A model generated the notes under the pieces. That model did not search any database. It was not told where the DNA came from and was given only the letters and a program-made list of their open reading frames with translations. The position numbers were made by a program, and so were the translations under genes. Source: Macrostomum hystrix (Eukaryota > Platyhelminthes > Macrostomidae). From it: a DNA stretch of 64,000 nucleotides. The DNA is taken from contig CATNEN010000001.1 of NCBI GenBank assembly GCA_950097015.1, positions 124,001 through 188,000 on the forward strand, written 5' to 3'. Below, piece after piece: positions 1-11,800 of the stretch; within the stretch, counting starts at the first letter, position 1, and each line of letters begins with the position of its first letter.

Positions 1-2240
1 GAGGTACACAGAGGGGATGAGACTGAGGTACACAGAGGGGATGAGAGTGAGGTACACAGAGGGGATGAGAGTGAGGTACACAGAGGGGATGAGAGTGAGG
101 TACACAGAGGGGATGAGAGTGAGGTACACAGAGGGGATGAGAGTGAGGTACACAGAGGGGATGAGAGTGAGGAACTGAGAGGGATGAGAGTGAGGAACTG
201 AGAGGGATGAGAGTGAGGAACTGAGAGGGATGAGAGTGAGGAACTGAGAAGGATGAGAGTGAGGAACTGAGAGGGATTAGAGTGAGGAACTGAGAGGGAT
301 GAGAGTGAGGAACTGAGAGGGATGAGAGTGAGGAACTGAGAGGGATGAGAGTGAGGAACTGAGAGGGATGAGATTGAGGAACTTAGAAGGATGAGAGTGA
401 GGAACTGAGAGGGATGAGAGTGAGGAACTGAGAGGGATGAGAGTGAGGAACTGAGAGGGATGAGAGTGAGGAACTGAGAGGGATTAGAGTGAGGAACAGA
501 GAGGGATGAGAGTGAGGAACTGAGAGGGATGAGAGTGAGGAACTGAGAGGGATGAGAGTGAGGAACTGAGAGGGATTAGAGTGAGGAACTGAGAGGGATG
601 AGAGTGAGGAACTGAGAGGGATGAGAGTGAGGAACTGAGAGGGATGAGAGTGAGGAACTGAGAGGGATGAGAGTGAGGAACTGAGAGGGATGAGAGTGAG
701 GTACACAGAGGGGATGAGAGTGAGGAACTGAGAGGGATGAGAGTGAGGTACACAGAGGGGATGAGAGTGAGGAACTGAGAGGGATGAGAGTGAGGAACTG
801 AGAGGGATGAGAGTGAGGAACTGAGAGGGATGAGAGTGAGGAACTGAGAGGGATTAGAGTGAGGTACTGAGAGGGATTAGAGTGAGGAACTGAGAGGGAT
901 GAGAGTGAGGAACTGAGAGGGATGAGAGTGAGGAACTGAGAAGGATGAGAGTGAGGAACTGAGAGGGATTAGAGTGAGGAACTGAGAGGGATTAGAGTGA
1001 GGAACAGAGAGGGATGAGAGTGAGGAACTGAGAGGGATAAGATTGAGGAACTGAGAGGGATGAGAGTGAGGAACTGAGAGGGATGAGAGTGAGGTACACA
1101 GAGGGGATGAGAGTGAGGAACTGAGAGGGATGAGAGTGAGGAACTGAGAGGGATTAGAGTGAGGAACAGAGAGGGATTAGAGTGAGGAACAGAGAGGGAT
1201 GAGAGTGAGGAACAGAGAGGGATGAGATTGAGGAACAGAGAGGGATTAGAGTGAGGTACACAGAGGGGATGAGAGTGAGGTACACAGAGGGGATAAGAGT
1301 GAGGTACACAGAGGGGATGAGAGTGAGGTACACAGAGGAGATGAGAGTGAGGTACACAGAGGGGATGAGAGTGAGGTACACAGAGGGGATGAGAGTGAGG
1401 TACACAGAGGGGATGAGAGTGAGGTACACAGAGGGGATGAGAGTGAGGTACACAGAGGGAATGAGAGTGAGGTACACAGAGGGGATGAGAGTGAGGTACA
1501 CAGAGGGGATGAGAGTGAGGAACTGAGAGGGATTAGAGTGAGGAACTGAGAGGGATTAGAGTGAGGAACTGAGAGGGATGAGAGTGAGGAACTGAGAGGG
1601 ATGAGAGTGAGGAACTGAGAGGGATGAGATTGAGGAACTGAGAGGGATGAGAGTGAGGAACAGAGAGGGATGAGAGTGAGGAACTGAGAGGGATTAGAGT
1701 GAGGAACAGAGAGGGATGAGAGTGAGGAACTGAGAGGGATGAGAGTGAGGAACTGAGAGGGATTAGAGTGAGGAACTGAGAGGGATGAGAGTGAGGAACT
1801 GAGAGGGATTAGAGTGAGGAACTGAGAGGGATTAGAGTGAGGAACTGAGAGGGATTAGAGTGAGGAACTGAGAGGGATTAGAGTGAGGAACTGAGAGGGA
1901 TGAGAGTGAGGAACTGAGAGGGATGAGAGTGAGGAACTGAGAGGGATGAGAGTGAGGAACTGAGAGGGATGAGAGTGAGGAACTGAGAGGGATGAGAGTG
2001 AGGAACTGAGAGGGATTAGAGTGAGGAACTGAGAGGGATGAGAGTGAGGAACTGAGAGGGATGAGAGTGAGGAACTGAGAGGGATGAGAGTGAGGAACTG
2101 AGAGGGATGAGAGTGAGGAACTGAGAGGGATGAGAGTGAGGAACTGAGAGGGATTAGAGTGAGGAACTGAGAGGGATGAGAGTGAGGAACTGAGAGGGAT
2201 GAGAGTGAGGAACAGAGAGGACATTGGAGTGAGGAACAGA
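1..2240. repeat. Minisatellite, 23/24-bp units (GGATGAGAGTGAGG core)
   Basis: Direct tandem repeat of roughly 95 units. Two unit types alternate in blocks: a 23-bp type containing GAGGAACTGAGAGGGATGA and a 24-bp type containing GAGGTACACAGAGGGGATGA. The 24-bp type dominates at 1-170 and 1250-1510. The array is already under way at base 1, so its left end lies outside the window. Long open frames cross it on both strands only because the unit lacks stops. Confidence 0.95.
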
Positions 2241-2810
2241 GAGGGTGATGTGAGGTGGAGAAGTGGGACTTGAGGAACAGGGTTAAGACTTTAGCAAATT
2301 TTCAAGATTAGATATTTGATTTCTAATATTAGCTATTTCATTATTCTACTATTATTTATTTTATATATTATTAGCTGTTGCTATTGCAAAATTATTTAAC
2401 GAAAAATACATTACTTGTGCACTTAGCAATACGGTGTCAGGCAATAATTGTACCTGAAAATTATTTACTAAAAACTGCACCAATTTAGGATCTCAATGTT
2501 ATATTCTAATTTACCATTAAACTCAATAAAAGGTTGATCAGCACAGGCTGGATAGAGGAATAAGGATCCAGAATAAGGAGATAGGAAGAATGCAGAATGG
2601 GAAGAGAGGAACGGAAGGAGGAAGTGTGGGAGATTCAATAGCGGGATTAAGAAGGTGATAAGCGGTACACGCATGAATGTGCTCATATTTTTAATGTCTT
2701 GTAATTTCAAAACATTTTCATTAATTGCCTTTTTTAATTAACGGCACGTGCAGCAGCATTTCAAGTACACGAATAAGAAATTTATTGTTTCCAACGTTCT
2801 TTTTCTTCAG
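2241..2810 (+). other. 5' flank of channel gene A
   Basis: No gene is seen here. Parts are alignable, with much divergence, to 30845-31000 upstream of gene B (shared TAGCTATTTCATTA and GCTGTTGCTA, and a common run ending TACCTGA), so this is the left part of the duplicated segment. The stretch ends in a good 3' splice site (TTCTTTTTCTTCAG, ending 2810), which would place the gene A start codon in an exon beginning at 2811. Confidence 0.5.
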
Positions 2811-2864
2811 CCTAAAAAGTCTTCTGAGAAAAATTTCACGGACTAGGAAGAGAAGCAAGGGTTC

Positions 2865-5800
2865 ATGGACACCAATGCTAGCGTCCGTGGACCGGAAGAT
2901 GCCGGATCAGAGGACCGGGAACTCGAGGATGCAGAATCGCCGGTCTCTTCGTGGGAAGACAGTGGATCAATGAGTCAGAGAAGTGAGTCGGACTCAACTT
3001 TCTCTCTGCTGAGCGTTGAAAACTTCTTAATGAACCAAGAGCCTTGGTTGCTAGTTTTCTTCTGGAACATCAAGTATGGAGGTGTTGAAAATAGTCTGCG
3101 CAATGACCTTCTTCGAGCCATAGACAGCAGCGACTCTGAGGAGCTGAGCAGAATATCAGACAGAATCAGAAGAGGACTTCAAGACGATGAGGATGCAGAA
3201 GTGAAAGTGCTGCTGCTTTATGTCAGCCGCCAAGCCAGACCTGGAACTGCTGCAGTTCTTGACTGAAAGACACGCCGACTCATGCCTGCAGGTGCGAAGT
3301 TCATCAGCGAACAACATGCTGCACTTTGTGTGCGGATGCGACAACTCAGATTCAGCAACTGCAGCCTTGGAGCTGATCTACAACAAAGTGGGCAAACAGC
3401 TGGTCAAGGAGGTCAACAACTCGAAGCAGCTGCCTGTACACATCGCAGCTGAAAACAGCAAGAATCCTGCAGTGTTTCTCTGGCTCATTTCCACCGTCGA
3501 GGACAAGAATCTGTTTTTCGTTCAAGACGACAGCGGCTACAGTGCTGTTAGCATAGCATTTTATAAGCAGAATTTGGACACACTCAAACAAGTGACTGAG
3601 AAGCTTGGTCTGGCGGAGTGCCTGGCGGCAAAAACTGCCAAAAATGTAAATATTTGCAAAAGAGCCGCATTCAATACAGCCAATCCTGCAGTGTTTCTCT
3701 GGCTCATTTCCACCGTCGAGGACAAGAAACTGTTTTTCGTTCATGACGATTATGGCCAAACTGCTGTTAGCCTCGCATTTGAGAAGCAGAATTTGGACAC
3801 TCTCAAACAAGTGACTGAGAAGCTTGGTCTGGCGGAGTGCCTGGCGGCAAAAACTGCCAAAAATCAAAATATTTGCCTTCGAGCCGCATTCAATACAGCC
3901 AATCCTGCAGTGTTTCTCTGGCTCATTTCCACCGTCGAGGACAAGAAACTGTTTTTCGTTCATGACGATTATGGCCAAACTGCTGTTAGCCTCGCATTTG
4001 AGAAGCAGAATTTGGACACTCTCAAACAAGTGACTGAGAAGCTTGGTCTGGCGGAGTGCCTGGCGGCAAAAACTGCCAAAAATCAAAATATTTGCCTTCG
4101 AGCCGCATTCAATACAGCCAATCCTGCAGTGTTTCTCTGGCTCATTTCCACCGTCGAGGACAAGAATCTGTTTTTCGTTCAAGACGATGACGGCTACAGT
4201 GCTGTTTTCGTAGCCTTTGATCAGCTGAACTTGGACACACTCAAACAAGTGACTGAGAAGCTTGGTCTGGCGGAGTGCCTGGCGGCAAAAACTGCCAAAA
4301 ATGTAAATATTTGCAAAAGAGCCGCATTCAATACAGCCAATCCTGCAGTGTTTCTCTGGCTCATTTCCACCGTCGAGGATAAAAATCTGTTTTTCGTTCA
4401 TGACGATTATGGCCAAACTGCTGTTAGCCTCGCATTTGAGAAGCAGAATTTGGACACTCTCAAACAAGTGACTGAGAAGCTTGGTCTGGCGGAGTGCCTG
4501 GCGGCAAAAACTGCCAAAAATGAAAATATTTGCAAAAGAGCCGCATTAAATACAGCCAATCCTGCAGTGTTTCTCTGGCTCATTTCCACCGTCGAGGACA
4601 AGAATCTGTTTTTCGTTCAAGACGATGACGGCTACAGTGCTGTTTTCGTAGCCTTTGATCAGCTGAACTTGGACACACTCAAACAAGTGACTGAGAAGCT
4701 TGGTCTGGCGGAGTGCCTGGCGGCAAAAACTGCCAAAAATGTAAATATTTGCAAAAGAGCCGCATTCAATACAGCCAATCCTGCAGTGTTTCTCTGGCTC
4801 ATTTCCACCGTCGAGGACAAGAAACTGTTTTTCGTTCATGACGATTATGGCCAAACTGCTGTTAGCCTCGCATTTGAGAAGCAGAATTTGGACACTCTCA
4901 AACAAGTGACTGAGAAGCTTGGTCTGGCGGAGTGCCTGGCGGCAAAAACTGCCAAAAATGAAAATATTTGCAAAAGAGCCGCATTAAATACAGCCAATCC
5001 TGCAGTGTTTCTCTGGCTCATTTCCACCGTCGAGGACAAGAATCTGTTTTTCGTTCAAGACGATGACGGCTACAGTGCTGTTTTCGTAGCCTTTGATCAG
5101 CTGAACTTGGACACACTCAAACAAGTGACTGAGAAGCTTGGTCTGGCGGAGTGCCTGGCGGCAAAAACTGCCAAAAATGTAAATATTTGCAAAAGAGCCG
5201 CATTCAATACAGCCAATCCTGCAGTGTTTCTCTGGCTCATTTCCACCGTCGAGGACAAGAAACTGTTTTTCGTTCATGACGATTATGGCCAAACTGCTGT
5301 TAGCCTCGCATTTGAGAAGCAGAATTTGGACACTCTCAAACAAGTGACTGAGAAGCTTGGTCTGGCGGAGTGCCTGGCGGCAAAAAACTGCCAAAAATCA
5401 AAATATTTGCCTTCGAGCCGCATTCAATACAGCCAATCCTGCAGTGTTTCTCTGGCTCATTTCCACCGTCGAGGATAAAAATCTGTTTTTCGTTCAAGAC
5501 GACGACGGCTACAGTGCTGTTAGCATAGCATTTTATCAGCTGAACTTGGACACACTCAAAAAAGTGACTGAGAAGCTTGGTCTGGCGGAGTGCCTGGCGG
5601 CAAAAACTGCCAAAAATCAAAATATTTGCCTTCGAGCCGCATTCAATACAGCCAATCCTGCAGTGTTTCTCTGGCTCATTTCCACCGTCGAGGACAAGAA
5701 TCTGTTTTTCGTTCAAGACGATGACGGCTACAGTGCTGTTTTCGTAGCCTTTGATCAGCTGAACTTGGACACACTCAAACAAGTGACTGAGAAGCTTGGT

Positions 5801-8800
5801 CTGGCGGAGTGCCTGGCGGCAAAAACTGCCAAAAATGTAAATATTTGCAAAAGAGCCGCATTCAATACAGCCAATCCTGCAGTGTTTCTCTGGCTCATTT
5901 CCACCGTCGAGGATAAAAATCTGTTTTTCGTTCATGACGATTATGGCCAAACTGCTGTTAGCCTCGCATTTGAGAAGCAGAATTTGGACACTCTCAAACA
6001 AGTGACTGAGAAGCTTGGTCTGGCGGAGTGCCTGGCGGCAAAAACTGCCAAAAATGAAAATATTTGCAAAAGAGCCGCATTAAATACAGCCAATCCTGCA
6101 GTGTTTCTCTGGCTCATTTCCACCGTCGAGGACAAGAATCTGTTTTTCGTTCAAGACGATGACGGCTACAGTGCTGTTTTCGTAGCCTTTGATCAGCTGA
6201 ACTTGGACACACTCAAACAAGTGACTGAGAAGCTTGGTCTGGCGGAGTGCCTGGCGGCAAAAACTGCCAAAAATGTAAATATTTGCAAAAGAGCCGCATT
6301 CAATACAGCCAATCCTGCAGTGTTTCTCTGGCTCATTTCCACCGTCGAGGACAAGAAACTGTTTTTCGTTCATGACGATTATGGCCAAACTGCTGTTAGC
6401 CTCGCATTTGAGAAGCAGAATTTGGACACTCTCAAACAAGTGACTGAGAAGCTTGGTCTGGCGGAGTGCCTGGCGGCAAAAACTGCCAAAAATGAAAATA
6501 TTTGCAAAAGAGCCGCATTAAATACAGCCAATCCTGCAGTGTTTCTCTGGCTCATTTCCACCGTCGAGGACAAGAAACTGTTTTTCGTTCATGACGATTA
6601 TGGCCAAACTGCTGTTAGCCTCGCATTTGAGAAGCAGAATTTGGACACTCTCAAACAAGTGACTGAGAAGCTTGGTCTGGCGGAGTGCCTGGCGGCAAAA
6701 ACTGCCAAAAATCAAAATATTTGCCTTCGAGCCGCATTCAATACAGCCAATCCTGCAGTGTTTCTCTGGCTCATTTCCACCGTCGAGGATAAAAATCTGT
6801 TTTTCGTTCAAGACGACGACGGCTACAGTGCTGTTAGCATAGCATTTTATCAGCTGAACTTGGACACACTCAAAAAAGTGACTGAGAAGCTTGGTCTGGC
6901 GGAGTGCCTGGCGGCAAAAACTGCCAAAAATCAAAATATTTGCCTTCGAGCCGCATTCAATACAGCCAATCCTGCAGTGTTTCTCTGGCTCATTTCCACC
7001 GTCGAGGATAAAAATCTGTTTTTCGTTCAAGACAACGACGGCTACAGTGCTGTTAGCATAGCATTTTATCAGCTGAACTTGGACACACTCAAAAAAGTGA
7101 CTGAGAAGCTTGGTCTGGCGGAGTGCCTGGCGGCAAAAACTGCCAAAAATGTAAATATTTGCAAAAGAGCCGCATTCAATACAGCCAATCCTGCAGTGTT
7201 TCTCTGGCTCATTTCCACCGTCGAGGACAAGAAACTGTTTTTCGTTCATGACGATTATGGCCAAACTGCTGTTAGCCTCGCATTTGAGAAGCAGAATTTG
7301 GACACTCTCAAACAAGTGACTGAGAAGCTTGGTCTGGCGGAGTGCCTGGCGGCAAAAACTGCCAAAAATCAAAATATTTGCCTTCGAGCCGCATTCAATA
7401 CAGCCAATCCTGCAGTGTTTCTCTGGCTCATTTCCACCGTCGAGGATAAAAATCTGTTTTTCGTTCAAGACGACGACGGCTACAGTGCTGTTAGCATAGC
7501 ATTTTATCAGCTGAACTTGGACACACTCAAAAAAGTGACTGAGAAGCTTGGTCTGGCGGAGTGCCTGGCGGCAAAAACTGCCAAAAATCAAAATATTTGC
7601 CTTCGAGCCGCATTCAATACAGCCAATCCTGCAGTGTTTCTCTGGCTCATTTCCACCGTCGAGGATAAAAATCTGTTTTTCGTTCAAGACGACGACGGCT
7701 ACAGTGCTGTTAGCATAGCATTTTATCAGCTGAACTTGGACACACTCAAAAAAGTGACTGAGAAGCTTGGTCTGGCGGAGTGCCTGGCGGCAAAAACTGC
7801 CAAAAATGAAAATATTTGCCTTCGAGCCGCATTAAATACAGCCAATCCTGCAGTGTTTCTCTGGCTCATTTCCACCGTCGAGGACAAGAATCTGTTTTTC
7901 GTTCAAGATAATGAAGGCTACAGTGCTGTAACCACTGCATTTCTTAAGCAGAATTTGGACACACTCAAACAAGTGACTGAGAAGCTTGGTCTGGCGGAGT
8001 GCCTGGCGGCAAAAACTGCCAAAAATCAAAATATTTGCCTTCGAGCCGCATTCAATACAGCCAATCCTGCAGTGTTTCTCTGGCTCATTTCCACCGTCGA
8101 GGACAAGAATCTGTTTTTCGTTCAAGACGATGACGGCTACAGTGCTGTTTTCGTAGCCTTTGATCAGCTGAACTTGGACACACTCAAACAAGTGACTGAG
8201 AATCTTGGTCTGGCGGAGTGCCTGGCGGCAAAAACTGCCAAAAATGAAAATATTTGCAAAAGAGCCGCATTAAATACAGCCAATCCTGCAGTGTTTCTCT
8301 GGCTCATTTCCACCGTCGAGGACAAGAATCTGTTTTTCGTTCAAGATAATGAAGGCTACAGTGCTGTAACCACTGCATTTTATAAGCAGAACTTGGACAC
8401 TCTCAAACAAGTGACTGAGAAGCTTGGTCTGGCGGAGTGCCTGGCGGCAAAAACTGCCAAAAATGTAAATATTTGCAAAAGAGCCGCATTCAATACAGCC
8501 AATCCTGCAGTGTTTCTCTGGCTCATTTCCACCGTTGAGGACAAGAAACTGTTTTTCGTTCATGACGATTATGGCCAAACTGCTGTTAGCCTCGCATTTG
8601 AGAAGCAGAATTTGGACACTCTCAAACAAGTGACTGAGAAGCTTGGTCTGGCGGAGTGCCTGGCGGCAAAAACTGCCAAAAATCAAAATATTTGCCTTCG
8701 AGCCGCATTCAATACAGCCAATCCTGCAGTGTTTCTCTGGCTCATTTCCACCGTCGAGGACAAGAAACTGTTTTTCGTTCATGACGATTATGGCCAAACT

Positions 8801-11800
8801 GCTGTTAGCCTCGCATTTGAGAAGCAGAATTTGGACACTCTCAAACAAGTGACTGAGAAGCTTGGTCTGGCGGAGTGCCTGGCGGCAAAAACTGCCAAAA
8901 ATCAAAATATTTGCCTTCGAGCCGCATTCAATACAGCCAATCCTGCAGTGTTTCTCTGGCTCATTTCCACCGTCGAGGACAAGAATCTGTTTTTCGTTCA
9001 AGACGATGACGGCTACAGTGCTGTTTTCGTAGCCTTTGATCAGCTGAACTTGGACACACTCAAACAAGTGACTGAGAAGCTTGGTCTGGCGGAGTGCCTG
9101 GCGGCAAAAACTGCCAAAAATGTAAATATTTGCAAAAGAGCCGCATTCAATACAGCCAATCCTGCAGTGTTTCTCTGGCTCATTTCCACCGTCGAGGACA
9201 AGAAACTGTTTTTCGTTCATGACGATTATGGCCAAACTGCTGTTAGCCTCGCATTTGAGAAGCAGAATTTGGACACTCTCAAACAAGTGACTGAGAAGCT
9301 TGGTCTGGCGGAGTGCCTGGCGGCAAAAACTGCCAAAAATCAAAATATTTGCCTTCGAGCCGCATTCAATACAGCCAATCCTGCAGTGTTTCTCTGGCTC
9401 ATTTCCACCGTCGAGGAAAAAAATCTGTTTTTCGTTCAAGACGACGACGGCTACAGTGCTGTTAGCATAGCATTTTATCAGCTGAACTTGGACACACTCA
9501 AACAAGTGACTGAGAAGCTTGGTCTGGCGGAGTGCCTGGCGGCAAAAACTGCCAAAAATCAAAATATTTGCCTTCTAGCCGCATTAAATGCAGCCAATCC
9601 TGCAGTGTTTCTCTGGCTCATTTCCACCGTCGAGGACAAGAATCTGTTTTTCGTTCAAGATAATGAAGGCTACAGTGCTGTAAACACTGCATTTCTTAAG
9701 CAGAATTTAGACACACTCAAACAAGTGACTGAGAAGCTTGGTCTGGCGGAGTGCCTGTCGGCAAAAACTGCCAAAAATCAAAATATTTGCCTTCGAGCCG
9801 CATTCAATACAGCCAATCCTGCAGTGTTTCTCTGGCTCATTTCCACCGTCGAGGATAAAAATCTGTTTTTCGTTCAAGACGACGACGGCTACAGTGCTGT
9901 TAGCATAGCATTTTTTAATCAGAACTTGGACACACTCAAACAAGTGACTGAGAAGCTTGGTCTGGCGGAGTGCCTGGCGGCAAAAACTGCCAAAAATCAA
10001 AATATTTGCCTTCGAGCCGCATTAAATACAGCCAATCCTGCAGTGTTTCTCTGGCTCATTTCCACCGTCGAGGATAAAAATCTGTTTTTCGTTCAAGACG
10101 ACGACGGCTACAGTGCTGTTAGCATAGCATTTTATCAGCTGAACTTGGACACACTCAAAAAAGTGACTGAGAAGCTTGGTCTGGCGGAGTGCCTGGCGGC
10201 AAAAACTGCCAAAAATCAAAATATTTGCAAAAGAGCCGCATTAAATACAGCCAATCCTGCAGTGTTTCTCTGGCTCATTTCCACCGTCGAGGACAAGAAT
10301 CTGTTTTTCGTTCAAGATAATGAAGGCTACAGTGCTGTTAGCATAGCATTTTATCAGCTGAACTTGGACACACTCAAAAAAGTGACTGAGAAGCTTGGTC
10401 TGGCGGAGTGCCTGGCGGCAAAAACTGCCAAAAATCAAAATATTTGCCTTCGAGCCGCATTAAATACAGCCAATCCTGCAGTGTTTCTCTGGCTCATTTC
10501 CACCGTCGAGGATAAAAATCTGTTTTTCGTTCAAGACGACGACGGCTACAGTGCTGTTAGCATAGCATTTTATCAGCTGAACTTGGACACACTCAAAAAA
10601 GTGACTGAGAAGCTTGGTCTGGCGGAGTGCCTGGCGGCAAAAACTGCCAAAAATCAAAATATTTGCAAAAGAGCCGCATTAAATACAGCCAATCCTGCAG
10701 TGTTTCTCTGGCTCATTTCCACCGTCGAGGACAAGAATCTGTTTTTCGTTCAAGATAATGAAGGCTACAGTGCTGTAACCACTGCATTTCTTAAGCAGAA
10801 TTTGGACACACTCAAACAAGTGACTGAGAAGCTTGGTCTGGCGGAGTGCCTGGCGGCAAAAACTGCCAAAAATCAAAATATTTGCCTTCGAGCCGCATTC
10901 AATACAGCCAATCCTGCAGTGTTTCTCTGGCTCATTTCCACCGTCGAGGACAAGAAACTGTTTTTCGTTCATGACGATTATGGCCAAACTGCTGTTAGCC
11001 TCGCATTTGAGAAGCAGAATTTGGACACTCTCAAACAAGTGACTGAGAAGCTTGGTCTGGCGGAGTGCCTGGCGGCAAAAACTGCCAAAAATCAAAATAT
11101 TTGCCTTCGAGCCGCATTCAATACAGCCAATCCTGCAGTGTTTCTCTGGCTCATTTCCACCGTCGAGGACAAGAAACTGTTTTTCGTTCATGACGATTAT
11201 GGCCAAACTGCTGTTAGCCTCGCATTTGAGAAGCAGAATTTGGACACTCTCAAACAAGTGACTGAGAAGCTTGGTCTGGCGGAGTGCCTGGCGGCAAAAA
11301 CTGCCAAAAATCAAAATATTTGCTTTCGAGCCGCATTCAATTCAGCCAATCCTGCAGTGTTTCTCTGGCTCATTTCCACCGTCGAGGACAAGAAACTGTT
11401 TTTCGTTCATGACGATTATGGCCAAACTGCTGTTAGCCTCGCATTTGAGAAGCAGAATTTGGACACACTCAAACAAGTGACTGAGAAGCTTGGTCTGGCG
11501 GAGTGCCTGGCGGCAAAAACTGCCAAAAATGAAAATATTTGCCTTCGAGCCGCATTCAATACAGCCAATCCTGCAGTGTTTCTCTGGCTCATTTCCATCG
11601 TCGAGGACAAGAATCTGTTTTTCTGTCACGATGATGACGGCTACAGTGCTGTTAGCACTGCATTTTTTAAGCAGAACTTGGACACACTCAAACAAGTGAC
11701 TGCGAAGCTTGGTCTGGCGGAGTGCCTGGCGGCAAAAACTGCCAAAAATCAAAATATTTGCCTTCGAGCCGCAATAAATGCAGCCAATCCTGCAGTGTTT

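Noticed and set aside
5375-5395. Programmed +1 ribosomal frameshift at the A6 run
   Set aside because: The same sequence context occurs in 38 other units without a need to shift. A plain insertion or assembly slip is simpler.
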